This document shows positions 1-7,331 of a stretch of 21,190 nt of DNA, piece after piece (position 1 is the stretch's first letter; each line of letters starts with the position of its first letter). The DNA lies in NCBI GenBank assembly GCA_036399715.1, contig DASWMO010000016.1, positions 1-21,190 on the forward strand, read 5' to 3'. The stretch comes from DASVSE01 sp036399715 (GTDB lineage Bacteria > Bacteroidota > Rhodothermia > Rhodothermales > Rubricoccaceae). The notes beneath the pieces are model-generated. The model worked only from the letters and a program-made list of their open reading frames with translations. It had not been told where the DNA came from and made no database searches. A program made the position numbers and the translations under genes.

Positions 1-406
1 GCGGCGCGAGCGGCGGCCAGAGGTTGGTCGAGAGCAGGTAGTTGTTCACCAGCGCGACGCGCTCGACGCCGCCCGCGCGCAGCCCCGCGCCGACGCCCGC
101 GATGAGCCCCCGCAGAAGCGCCTCGGAGGGCCGGTTGTTCAGCTTGTGCAGTTCCTCGGCGCTGTACCGCGCAAAGTGTGCGTGCGGCGAGACGACGTAC
201 GACAGGTCCGGGTGCGACGCGGCGACGGGCGTCGTGACCGGAATGAGGGCACCGCCGGCCTCGAACAGGTGCAGTGCGGCCGGCGCATTCGCGACGTATG
301 CCGCCGTCCCGTCGCGGAGCATCGCGGCGAGAAACGGCGCGTGCGGATCGTCCGAGGCGCCGAGACGGGCGAGTGCCTCGCCGAGGGCGAGCAGCCGCGC
401 GCTCAC
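1..406 (-). CDS. Unrecognised protein, N-terminal 135 residues (cut by left edge)
   Basis: The frame opens with a GTG that overlaps the TGA of the upstream adenylate-forming gene (GTGA at 406-403) and stays open to the window edge, so the C-terminus is missing. The visible part starts MSARLLALGEALARLG and has conserved-looking stretches such as YVVSPHAHFARYSAEELHKL and NNYLLSTNLWPP. There is no signal peptide or obvious membrane segment, so it is probably cytoplasmic. I do not recognise the family. The GTGA overlap and shared strand place it as at least the fifth gene of the operon that begins with the ATP-grasp gene, so a role in the same pathway is likely by context only. The open frame, codon usage matching its neighbours and the overlap make it a real gene. 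Confidence 0.72.
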   Translation of the reverse strand, partial: MSARLLALGEALARLGASDDPHAPFLAAMLRDGTAAYVANAPAALHLFEAGGALIPVTTPVAASHPDLSYVVSPHAHFARYSAEELHKLNNRPSEALLRGLIAGVGAGLRAGGVERVALVNNYLLSTNLWPPLAP

Positions 407-1746
407 GACGGACGCTCGCGCGTGACGCGCCGCAGCTTGACCGGCGAGAGTGCCGCCGGGTGCGGAGCCATGAACGACACCGGCGGCGCAGCGGCCCCGA
501 TGGTCTCCCACAGCCGGCCGAGTTCCGTGCGGACACCCGCCTCGGCGGCTGGACGCTCGTCGTCGCGGACCGAAACGGACACGACGACGCTTCCGTCCGC
601 GCGCTGGTGGGCGGTGTAGGCGTCGGCGCGGGCGGCGCCGAGCAGGACGGCGCGGCGGATAAAATCGGCGAACACGGTGATCTGCTCTCCCCCGCCCTGC
701 CGCAGCAGAACGAACGCATCGTCGCGGCGCCCTTCGACGCGCTCGATGGCCGTGAAGGCGCTGCCGCACGGGCACGGCTCAGCCCGCTCGACGAGCACGT
801 CGTCGAGCGCGTGCCGCAGAATCGGCTGCGTGCGACGCGAAAAGTCCGTCACGACGGGCGTGAAGCGCCGCGCGGCCCGGTCGATCCACGCCTTCTGAAC
901 CACGAGGTGCGACTCGTTGAGGTGGAGCGTGCCGAGCCTGCACGTCGCGCCGAGGAAGCCCTCGGTCGCCTGGTAGACCTCGTGCAGGCGCTGCCCGAAG
1001 GCCCGTTCGATCACGGCCCGGTCGACGTCGTCCAGGACTTCAGCGACGCTCACGACGCGCTCGGGCGCGATCCGCAGGCGGCCCGCGTCGATCTCGCCGG
1101 CCAGAAGCCGCAGGACGGACGGGGGGGCGACGAGGATCGTCGGCGGCCGCGCGGCGAGGCGGGCGACGTGCGCGTCGAACGGGTCGAGCAGGTCGTGGTA
1201 GTCGAACACGATGCGCCGGCTGCCGACGCGCGCGTAGAGCGCGCTCGACGCGCGGAGGAAGAACGCGACGCGATGCCGCCGCGCGAGTCCCCGGGTGAAC
1301 CCGGACCTGCCTTCGGGGAGCACGCGTGCGAGGACCGCCCCGGCCCACCGGTCGCGCTCCTCGGGCGACGCCAGAAAGACGCCCCGCCCGCCCGACGTGC
1401 CTGACGATAGCCCGACGGCGATGCCGCCGGGCAGAAGCGGCGCGAAGTCGCGGTCGCGCTCCGCGCGGAGCGCGACCGCGAGGGCATCGTCAAGGCGGAC
1501 GCCGGCCGTGTTGGCACGGCCGAAGTGCGCCATCGTCTCGGCCTTGCCGACCGGCGGGACCGTCCGCCAGTCGCCGCCGGCGAGGGCGCCCGCGAAGCGC
1601 GCGCGGTGGAACGGCGACCGCTCGACCACCCACGCGAGGTGCCGGCGGACCTGCCGTTCCTGCCATGCGGCGAGCGCCTCGGGCGAGGGCCAGCGCCGCG
1701 AGCGCGTCCACGCGTAGCTGGCGAGCAGGCGGAGGCGGCCCGTCAC
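403..1746 (-). CDS. F390 synthetase-like adenylate-forming enzyme
   Basis: A 447-residue protein of the ANL (acyl/aryl-adenylate-forming) superfamily, closest in style to coenzyme F390 synthetase, CapK and phenylacetate-CoA ligase. Visible signatures are the phosphate-binding loop SSGTSGG at residues 114-120, the adenylate motif YQATEG near residue 270, and a C-terminal CPCGSAF followed by GRRDD, as in CapK-type enzymes. It resembles the clade annotated as putative adenylate-forming enzyme (I believe TIGR02304). Such enzymes use ATP to activate a carboxylate as an acyl-AMP; the substrate cannot be read from the sequence. The frame stays open much further upstream, but the GTG at 1746 is chosen because the homologous N-terminus starts there and it overlaps the stop of the hydrolase gene (GTGA). 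The 3' end overlaps the next gene in the same way, implying translational coupling on both sides. Confidence 0.85.
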   Translation of the reverse strand: MTGRLRLLASYAWTRSRRWPSPEALAAWQERQVRRHLAWVVERSPFHRARFAGALAGGDWRTVPPVGKAETMAHFGRANTAGVRLDDALAVALRAERDRDFAPLLPGGIAVGLSSGTSGGRGVFLASPEERDRWAGAVLARVLPEGRSGFTRGLARRHRVAFFLRASSALYARVGSRRIVFDYHDLLDPFDAHVARLAARPPTILVAPPSVLRLLAGEIDAGRLRIAPERVVSVAEVLDDVDRAVIERAFGQRLHEVYQATEGFLGATCRLGTLHLNESHLVVQKAWIDRAARRFTPVVTDFSRRTQPILRHALDDVLVERAEPCPCGSAFTAIERVEGRRDDAFVLLRQGGGEQITVFADFIRRAVLLGAARADAYTAHQRADGSVVVSVSVRDDERPAAEAGVRTELGRLWETIGAAAPPVSFMAPHPAALSPVKLRRVTRERPS

Positions 1747-2549
1747 GGCGCGTCGTGGGAGAGGACGATCCGGAGGTCGGGCCGGGCCGTCATCAGCCGG
1801 TGCAGCCGCCACTGCGTCTCGCGCGACGCCGTGGTATCGTGCAGAATGGCCTGGCCGAGGCGCGGGAGGGGCGCGTTCTCGCGGACCGCGCCGAGCGTCC
1901 ACGCGGCGTCGGCGGCGAGGAACGTCGGCGGGCCGATTGCGGGCTCGACGTAGAGGCCCATCTGGCCGGGCGCATGGCCGGGCAGCGGGACGCCGAGGAT
2001 CTGGCCATCGCCGAAGAGGTCGAACCCGTCGCGGAACGGTGCGAGGCCGGCGGGGAGCCTCACCCGGCGCTCGAGCGGCCGCACGCGGGCCGCGAAGTCG
2101 TCGGGCAGCAGGGCCGGAATGACGCCGGCTCGGACGGCCCGGAGGCCGTGCAAGCCACGGACGAACGCGGCCGCCTCGGTGAGAACGTGGATCGCGGCAT
2201 TCGGGAAGTCGCGCAGGCCGGCGACGTGGTCGGCGTGGAGGTGAGAGAGGACGACGTGGCGCAGCGCCTCGGGCGCGATGCCTCGGGTGGCGAGTTGGGC
2301 CGCGGCGGTCTCGTCGGGCCGGACGGTCGCCGGGGTCGTCCAGCGGTAGAGGCGGTACGGGAACGGGCGCGTCGCGTCGTGGAAGCGCGGCGCGTAGCCG
2401 GTGTCGAACAGGATCGGGCCGGCGTCGTGCCCTTCGACGAGCGCGATTCCGGCCGGAAAGCGCCGCGTGCGCCACCGCCCGCCCGCGACGGCCGCAGCCT
2501 CGGGGGCCGTGCAGAAGCCGGCGGTGAGCAGTGTCAGGCGGAGCGGCAT
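1743..2549 (-). CDS. Metallo-beta-lactamase-fold hydrolase
   Basis: A 268-residue soluble MBL-fold protein. The zinc-binding signature HLHADH is at residues 103-108, preceded by LFDTGY (Asp49) where the fold normally has its first conserved Asp. Later conserved positions include PGHAPGQMG (third metal His), AADAAW (bridging Asp) and a C-terminal LSHDAP (last His). The order and spacing fit glyoxalase II/quorum-quenching-lactonase-like hydrolases, so it probably hydrolyses an ester, thioester or lactone. The start is the ATG at 2549; the open frame extends upstream, but that part is a shadow of the epimerase gene. It lies 11 nt after the epimerase gene and overlaps the adenylate-forming gene by 4 nt. 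In this operon it may trim or release an intermediate, or edit a mis-activated one; that is inference. Confidence 0.88.
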   Translation of the reverse strand: MPLRLTLLTAGFCTAPEAAAVAGGRWRTRRFPAGIALVEGHDAGPILFDTGYAPRFHDATRPFPYRLYRWTTPATVRPDETAAAQLATRGIAPEALRHVVLSHLHADHVAGLRDFPNAAIHVLTEAAAFVRGLHGLRAVRAGVIPALLPDDFAARVRPLERRVRLPAGLAPFRDGFDLFGDGQILGVPLPGHAPGQMGLYVEPAIGPPTFLAADAAWTLGAVRENAPLPRLGQAILHDTTASRETQWRLHRLMTARPDLRIVLSHDAP

Positions 2550-2560
2550 CGGGAGGGGTG

Positions 2561-3538
2561 TCAGAGGCCGGCGACGAACTCGGCGAGGCCGCGCTCGACG
2601 TTCGGCGGGCCGACGACGCTGAGGTCGCGGCGGATCGCCGACACGTCGAGCGTCTGGGTGTGGGCGAGGACCGAGACGCCGTAGCGCGTCAGCGGTGGCT
2701 CGCCGCGGATGCCGAGGCGGCCGAACGTCCACTCGAAGGTCGCCGCGACGCGCATCGCGCGGGCGGTCGAGAGGTGGCGCGACGGGGCGGGCACGCCGAG
2801 GGCGGCGGCGAGGCGGCCGACCATGTCCCAGACCGCCACGGGCTCTGCGTCGGCGACATGGTAGAATCGCCCGCGGATCTCGGGCGGGCCGTCGAGGCAC
2901 GCAAGGACGGCGTCGACGGCCGTCCCGATGTAGGTCACGCTCGCCCAGTTTGTCCCGTCGCCGATGCGCGGCAGACGGCCCGCACGCAGGGCTGCGGCGA
3001 GGCGCGGCAGGACGACGCGGTCGCCGGACCCGTAGATCGCGCGCGGCCGAATGACGATGGCGTCGAGGCCGCCTGCGACGGCCTCGGCGACGAGCACCTC
3101 GGCGACGCGCTTCGTCGCCGCGTACGCCGTCAGCGGGACGGCGGGCAGCGGGTCCGCCTCGGCGACGTTCTCGCGGCTCTCAGCGCCGAAGCAGACCGAG
3201 GGCGTCGAAACGTGGACGAGGCGCCGGACGCCAGCGGCGCGGCACGCCCCGACGATGGTCTGCGTCCCGACGACGTTGGCCGCCCAGAAGTCGCGGGCCG
3301 GGCCCCACGGCGCGGCGAGCGCCGCGCTGTGAACGACGGCGTCGCACCCGGCGACGGCTGCCCGGACGCCAGCCGTATCGGTTAGGTCGAGGCGGACAAA
3401 GCGGACGCCGTCGCGCTCCAAGGCGGCTCCCGCCCGCACGTCGCGCCCCGTCCCGACGACCGCGCGGCCCTCGGCGGCGAGGCGCCGCGCGACGGCGCCA
3501 CCGAGGAATCCGGTCGCGCCGGTGACGAGAATGGGCAT
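2561..3538 (-). CDS. NAD(P)-dependent extended SDR epimerase/dehydratase family protein
   Basis: A 325-residue extended short-chain dehydrogenase. The nucleotide-binding motif TGATGFLG is at residues 6-13, with DL at about residue 51 and a conserved HSAA near residue 70. The active-site set is STPSV near residue 111 and YAATK at 139-143 (Tyr and Lys of YxxxK). The architecture matches nucleotide-sugar epimerases, 3-beta-HSD-like and dihydroflavonol-reductase-like enzymes, so it likely oxidises, reduces or epimerises a hydroxyl or keto group using NAD(P). The substrate is unknown. The ATG at 3538 is right before the Rossmann strand and has no Shine-Dalgarno; a C/T-rich tract precedes it. It follows the ATP-grasp gene by 42 nt and leads the hydrolase gene by 11 nt. 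Confidence 0.9.
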   Translation of the reverse strand: MPILVTGATGFLGGAVARRLAAEGRAVVGTGRDVRAGAALERDGVRFVRLDLTDTAGVRAAVAGCDAVVHSAALAAPWGPARDFWAANVVGTQTIVGACRAAGVRRLVHVSTPSVCFGAESRENVAEADPLPAVPLTAYAATKRVAEVLVAEAVAGGLDAIVIRPRAIYGSGDRVVLPRLAAALRAGRLPRIGDGTNWASVTYIGTAVDAVLACLDGPPEIRGRFYHVADAEPVAVWDMVGRLAAALGVPAPSRHLSTARAMRVAATFEWTFGRLGIRGEPPLTRYGVSVLAHTQTLDVSAIRRDLSVVGPPNVERGLAEFVAGL

Positions 3539-3580
3539 GGAGAGAGGGGGGCGTCCTGCAAGGTCGCGTCGTACTGCCGG

Positions 3581-4714
3581 TCACTCCCCGTTCCACTCGA
3601 TGTCGTACGTCGTCGCCGCGAGCGGTGAGATACGGTGGCGCAGCGCCCGAGCGAGGAACGTCGCGGCGGTCAGCACCTGTCCACAGGCGGGCCACGGGTC
3701 AGCCGCGTCCCACGCGGCATCGCGGGCCGAGGCGAAAGCTGCACGCCACGGCGCGTCGAACCCGTGCGCGGCGCCGGCGGCGAGCATCGGCCCGGCGAGC
3801 ATGGCGTCCCGGCCCGACGGCGTGACTGGCGCGGCGAGCGCCTCGGGGTCGAGAAAGGCGCGTGAGAAGGCCGGGTCGCCGCGGAACAGGTGGAGGCCGC
3901 TCGTCGCGCGCGGGTTGCACTCGATGGCCTGCACGCGGCCGTCAGGCGTCTCGATGAGGTCGAGCGCGATCTGGCCCGTGAACCGCTCGGCGGCGACGAG
4001 GCGGCGGGCGACATCGAAGGCGGCCGGGTGCGTTTCGGCGCGGAACCACACGCCCGCGTGTCCGGCGACGTACGGCGTCCCGTAGGACGCGTGCGCGACG
4101 ATGCGCCCGGTGTGGGCAACCGAATACGTGCACACCGGCCGGCCGGCGACAAAGCGCTGCGCGACAGTCGGCCGCTCGGGACTCGGACGGAGCGCGGCGA
4201 GGCGACGCACACCGTGAGGCGGGACGAGGGCCTCGGTCCCGAACCGCGAGAAGGCCGGCTTGAGCACCCAGGCGTCCGTGAGGAACGGCACGAGCGCCTC
4301 GCGCGACGCGAGGCGGTGCGTCTCGGGGACGGCGATGCCCGCGGCGGTCGCGGCGAGGGCGAAGCGGCCTTTGTCGTGCAGCCGAGCCAACGTCTCGGGC
4401 GCGCTCGTGAACACGGGCAGGCCGTGGGCGAGCCCGCGCGAGAGGACGAACGTCTCCTCGCACGTTGGAACGACGAGGGTGGCGCCTTCTTCGTGGACGA
4501 GGCGGTCGACGGCGTCGAGGAACGCCTCGGGGCGCTGGCGCGGCGGCGGCACGCGCACGCTCCGAGCAACGGCCCGCGAGGCGCGGGTAAGCGGAAACGC
4601 GAGGCTCTCGGCTACGACGACGCGGCAGCCGGCGGCGGCAAAGTGCCGCGCGAGGTCGAGCGCGACGGGCGCGCGCCCGCCGGTCAGGACGATGGTCTGG
4701 ATCGGGGCGGGCAC
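3581..4714 (-). CDS. ATP-grasp superfamily ligase
   Basis: A 377-residue protein beginning with a Rossmann-like strand (TIVLTGGRAPVALDLARHFA), then a pre-ATP-grasp region, and an ATP-grasp fold. VLKPAFSRFGTEA (about residues 151-163) is the first ATP-binding lysine strand. QIALDLIE and the Mg-binding IECNPRATSGLHLF lie near residues 240-275. Related proteins include carbamoyl-phosphate-synthase-like and carboxylate-amine ligases. The reaction is probably ATP-dependent activation of a carboxylate to an acyl phosphate and ligation to an amine or other nucleophile; the substrates are unknown. The start is the GTG at 4714; homologous N-termini begin at this strand and no better in-frame start is visible. 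This GTG lies only 11 nt beyond the T-run of the sigma-gene terminator, leaving almost no leader. It is the first gene of the left-hand operon. Confidence 0.87.
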   Translation of the reverse strand: MPAPIQTIVLTGGRAPVALDLARHFAAAGCRVVVAESLAFPLTRASRAVARSVRVPPPRQRPEAFLDAVDRLVHEEGATLVVPTCEETFVLSRGLAHGLPVFTSAPETLARLHDKGRFALAATAAGIAVPETHRLASREALVPFLTDAWVLKPAFSRFGTEALVPPHGVRRLAALRPSPERPTVAQRFVAGRPVCTYSVAHTGRIVAHASYGTPYVAGHAGVWFRAETHPAAFDVARRLVAAERFTGQIALDLIETPDGRVQAIECNPRATSGLHLFRGDPAFSRAFLDPEALAAPVTPSGRDAMLAGPMLAAGAAHGFDAPWRAAFASARDAAWDAADPWPACGQVLTAATFLARALRHRISPLAATTYDIEWNGE

Positions 4715-4725
4715 GGCCGGAACAT

Positions 4726-4762
4726 AAAAAACCGGCCAGCGGACGCAGCGTCCGCCGGCCGG
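4726..4762 (-). terminator. Intrinsic terminator of the ECF sigma gene
   Basis: On the minus strand, 21 nt after the sigma stop codon, a long GC-rich hairpin (arms 4748-4762 and 4732-4746, single apical base 4747 plus the closing pairs, one mismatch) is followed directly by six T residues (complement of 4731-4726). This is a classical Rho-independent terminator. It separates the holA/sigma unit from the ATP-grasp operon although both lie on the same strand. Confidence 0.88.
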
Positions 4763-4783
4763 CTGAACCCCGGCGTGGCCGGT

Positions 4784-5446
4784 CTAGATCTCCTCGGGCG
4801 TGTACACGTCCCGGAGGATGCCCTGGAGCTTGGTCCGGCCGCGGTTGATGCGGCTCTTGACCGTGCCCATCGGGAGGCCCGTGATGTCGGCGATCTCCTC
4901 GTAGGCGAGCTGCTGGACGTCGCGGAGGACGACGACCTCGCGGAACTCCTCGGGGATCTGCGCGAGCGCCTCCTGGATGTGGCGGTCCTGGATCGTGGAC
5001 TCGGCGTGCTTGTCCGGCAGGAAGGTCTCGTCCGGGATCTCGACCTCGTACTCCTCGTCGTCGCGGTTCACGGACTGGAGCGAGTACAGCCGGCGGCGCT
5101 TGCGCTTCCGGTACTCGGAGCGGGCGAGGTTGCCGGCGATGGTGTACAGCCACGTCGAGAACTTGGCGATTCGGCGGTAGCTGTGGCGGTTGCGGTAGAC
5201 GCGCAGGAACGTCTCCTGGAGCAGATCCTCGCACTCCTTGATGTCGCCGAGGAAGCGGTAGATGTAGTTCGTCAGCGAGTCGTGGTAGCGGCTCACGAGA
5301 ATGTCGAACGCCTCGACGGTCCCCATCTGGAACTGCGACATCAGGTCCTCGTCAGTCATCGCGACGAGCACGGCGTGGTTCTTCGAGGTCGGCGTCTGGA
5401 CGGCTTCGGCGGCCTTGGCGAACGTCTGCTTCTTGAGAGTCGGCAT
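4784..5446 (-). CDS. ECF-type RNA polymerase sigma-70 factor
   Basis: A 220-residue group 4 sigma factor. Sigma region 2 runs from about residue 37 to 118 (DEDLMSQFQMGTVEAFDILV, then ECEDLLQETFLRVYRN and FSTWLYTIAGNLARSEYRKR). A charged linker (DDEEYEVEIPDE) follows, then region 4 with a helix-turn-helix (YEEIADITGLPMGTVKSRINRGRTKL). It directs RNA polymerase to a specific promoter set. About 37 residues precede region 2, an unusual N-terminal tail. The ATG at 5446 is chosen; an upstream in-frame GTG at 5530 would add 28 residues, and MTDEDLM (ATG near 5359) is a shorter option. No anti-sigma gene follows: the gene ends at a strong terminator. A cluster of GGGAAC half-sites lies upstream in the 3' end of holA. 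Confidence 0.92.
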   Translation of the reverse strand: MPTLKKQTFAKAAEAVQTPTSKNHAVLVAMTDEDLMSQFQMGTVEAFDILVSRYHDSLTNYIYRFLGDIKECEDLLQETFLRVYRNRHSYRRIAKFSTWLYTIAGNLARSEYRKRKRRRLYSLQSVNRDDEEYEVEIPDETFLPDKHAESTIQDRHIQEALAQIPEEFREVVVLRDVQQLAYEEIADITGLPMGTVKSRINRGRTKLQGILRDVYTPEEI

Positions 5447-5539
5447 TGCGTCGGAGGAGGCGAGGGGGCTACCGGGGAGGTCCGGTGGCAGAGTGTCAGT
5501 GATGTCTGGTTCGACAAGGACCGTGCCCACCGGGGAGTG

Positions 5540-6628
5540 TCAGGCCCGCTCGGGAACACGCTCGGGAACTTTCCTAGTCCTAAGTTCCCGTCCGGGTGCC
5601 GCGACGCGGCGGAGCGCCAGCAGCAGAATGAGGCGCTCGTCGCGCCGTGAGCCCCCTTTGAGTTCCAGGTCCGCCGCGAGCAGCGCTCCGAGCGCCCGCC
5701 GGAGCCCCGCCGGTCCATAGCTGCGTGCGGCCCGGACGTACTCTGGAATGGTGAACGGCGGTACGCCAATCTGTCCGGCAAGCTGCGGCTCGGGCAGGTT
5801 CTGATTCAGACAACCTGTCAGGCGCCAGAGCTTCAGCAGGTATGCCGAGAGGAGGGCGACGAGCTTGATCGCCTCCGAGCGGCCGTTCGAGGCACGGCAG
5901 ACAAGCGCGTCCGCGATCGCGAGCGCGCGGGGCGCGTCGCCGGCAGCGAGGGCGCTCTGCAACTCGAACGGGTTCTCGTCGCGGCTGTGGCCGGCCGCGT
6001 GGACGACGTCGTCGCGCGTGACGCGCCTCCGCTCGCCGACGAACGCAACGAGCTTGTCGACCTCGTTAGCGACCGTTCGGAGGTCCGTCCCGGCGAGTTC
6101 GGCGAGCATCGCCGCGGCCCCGCTCTCGGCCTCGACATGGGCGCGCTTGAGCCGCGCCTCGACGAAGGCGGGGATCTGTCGGTCTTTGTAGGCCGGGAAC
6201 TCGCCCGCGACGGCGTGCTGCTTGAGCGCGCGGTACGGGTGCGCAGAGAGGTTCGGCTTGCCCGTGCAGATCAGGATCACGGTCGCGCTCGGGTTCGGGC
6301 GCTCGGCGTAGTCCTTGAACAGGACGTTCTGGTCCAGCTTCTCGAAGCCCCGCACGACGACGAGGCGCCGCTCGGCCATCATCGGGAACTGAGCGCACTG
6401 CGCGAGCACAGCCGGGGCGGACGCCTCGGGCCCGAAGACGATGTCGAGGTTGAAGTCGCGCGTCGCGGGCTCGACGGCGTGCTTTACGGCGAGCGCTTGT
6501 AGCTCGTCGATGAGAAAGCCTTCCTCGCCGTAGAGGAAGTACAGCGGCGCGAAGCGGCCGTGGCGGAAGGCCGTCGCGAGGTCGTCGTAGGACGCACCGG
6601 TCGAGGCGCGGCGGTTTCCCTGGGCCAT
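5540..6628 (-). CDS. holA: DNA polymerase III subunit delta
   Basis: A 362-residue protein with the layout of the clamp-loader delta subunit: FAPLYFLYGEEGFLIDE near the N-terminus (degenerate Walker-A-like region), VVVRGFEKLD, an AAA+ lid region, ELAGTDLRTVANEVDKLVAF, and the C-terminal collar domain (NPFELQSALAAGDAPRALAI to LKLWRLTG). Delta opens the beta sliding clamp during replication. Length is close to the usual ~340 residues. The start is the ATG at 6628 (MAQGNRR); an upstream in-frame start at 6715 gives a low-complexity tail and is rejected. The protein ends in a tandem VPER motif encoded by the direct GGGAAC repeat. The gene stops 93 nt before the sigma ATG. Confidence 0.9.
   Translation of the reverse strand: MAQGNRRASTGASYDDLATAFRHGRFAPLYFLYGEEGFLIDELQALAVKHAVEPATRDFNLDIVFGPEASAPAVLAQCAQFPMMAERRLVVVRGFEKLDQNVLFKDYAERPNPSATVILICTGKPNLSAHPYRALKQHAVAGEFPAYKDRQIPAFVEARLKRAHVEAESGAAAMLAELAGTDLRTVANEVDKLVAFVGERRRVTRDDVVHAAGHSRDENPFELQSALAAGDAPRALAIADALVCRASNGRSEAIKLVALLSAYLLKLWRLTGCLNQNLPEPQLAGQIGVPPFTIPEYVRAARSYGPAGLRRALGALLAADLELKGGSRRDERLILLLALRRVAAPGRELRTRKVPERVPERA
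5548..5590. promoter_or_regulatory. GGGAAC direct/inverted repeat, candidate sigma-gene control site
   Basis: A perfect 9-bp inverted repeat (CGGGAACTT at 5563-5571, AAGTTCCCG at 5582-5590, 10-nt AT-richer spacer) is preceded by a second direct copy: GCTCGGGAAC occurs at 5548-5557 and 5560-5569. GGAACTT is the classical -35 motif of many ECF sigma factors, and here it faces both strands about 110-140 nt upstream of the sigma ATG. I do not see a convincing -10 at ideal spacing, so it could be an autoregulated promoter, an operator, or simply coding sequence at the holA 3' end (it encodes a VPER-VPER repeat). Confidence 0.4.
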
Positions 6629-6796
6629 CGGGGCGGGGCGGGCGAGCGGCCAAGATCGCACGGCCGCGGGCCCCGCCGTGTCAGCACCCGGCGGCTCGCC
6701 TCGCGCCGGGGCCAACGCCTCGAAAGGGCGCCGCGTCTCGCCAGACGACGAGCACGAGCGGGGCGACGCTCCCGACGCAGCGTCTCGCGGGACGCG

Positions 6797-7330
6797 TCAC
6801 GCCGGCGGCGGGCGCATCGTCACGTCGGCCTCGTGGAGGCGGTAGGCGATCTCTTTGAGCCGGTCGGCGTCGTGCTGGACGATGCGCAGGACGGCGCCGT
6901 AGAGGTCCGTCGGGGTGCCGTCGACCACGTGGGCGCGGCTCCACGCCTCGGGCGCGAGGGCGGCCGCGCGGACCAGCAGGTCGCGGCGGGCCGCAGCGAC
7001 GTCGGCGAGGAGCGCGTCGAGACCGGCGTCCGTCGGTGGGGGCTCGGGCATCCGGATCGACAGGTCGGCCGGCGCGTCGGGCGCGAACCACCCGACGAAC
7101 GTCTCGCGGTCGAGGCGGGCGAGGGCGGCGAGCATGTCGCGGACCGAGAGGTCGGTCGGCAGCGGGGCCTCTTCGATGGCCCACGGCGGGAGGGCGCCGA
7201 GGAGCGGCCCGAGGGCCGTCGCTTCGTCCTCGAGCCAGCCCATCTGGTCCAGGAGCGCCTCGCGGCGCGCGGCGAGCGTCGCGGCGTCGCTGGCGGGGCG
7301 GGCGTGGGCGTCGAGGTCGACTGAAGTCAC
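6797..7330 (-). CDS. DinB/DUF664-like four-helix protein, metal ligands largely lost
   Basis: A 177-residue soluble protein. Its layout resembles the DinB/YfiT-like four-helix-bundle family: VRDMLAALARLDRETFVGWF in the position of helix 2, then a helix ending YGAVLRIVQHDADRLKEIAYRL, where the family carries its second and third metal histidines. Only one His (QHDAD) is evident there; the helix-2 His and the HxxxH partner are replaced by Ala and Arg, so metal-dependent thiol-transferase activity is doubtful. The start is the GTG at 7330; upstream open frame overlaps nuoI and is not used. The GTG lies one nucleotide after a 72-nt imperfect palindrome. No pathway can be assigned; family assignment is moderate. 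Confidence 0.7.
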   Translation of the reverse strand: MTSVDLDAHARPASDAATLAARREALLDQMGWLEDEATALGPLLGALPPWAIEEAPLPTDLSVRDMLAALARLDRETFVGWFAPDAPADLSIRMPEPPPTDAGLDALLADVAAARRDLLVRAAALAPEAWSRAHVVDGTPTDLYGAVLRIVQHDADRLKEIAYRLHEADVTMRPPPA

Positions 7331-7331
7331 G

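Noticed and set aside
1747..2475. Upstream extension of the adenylate-forming reading frame to 690 residues
   Set aside because: Lies fully inside the MBL hydrolase gene in another frame and is Arg/Pro-rich; the GTGA overlap at 1746 is the natural start.
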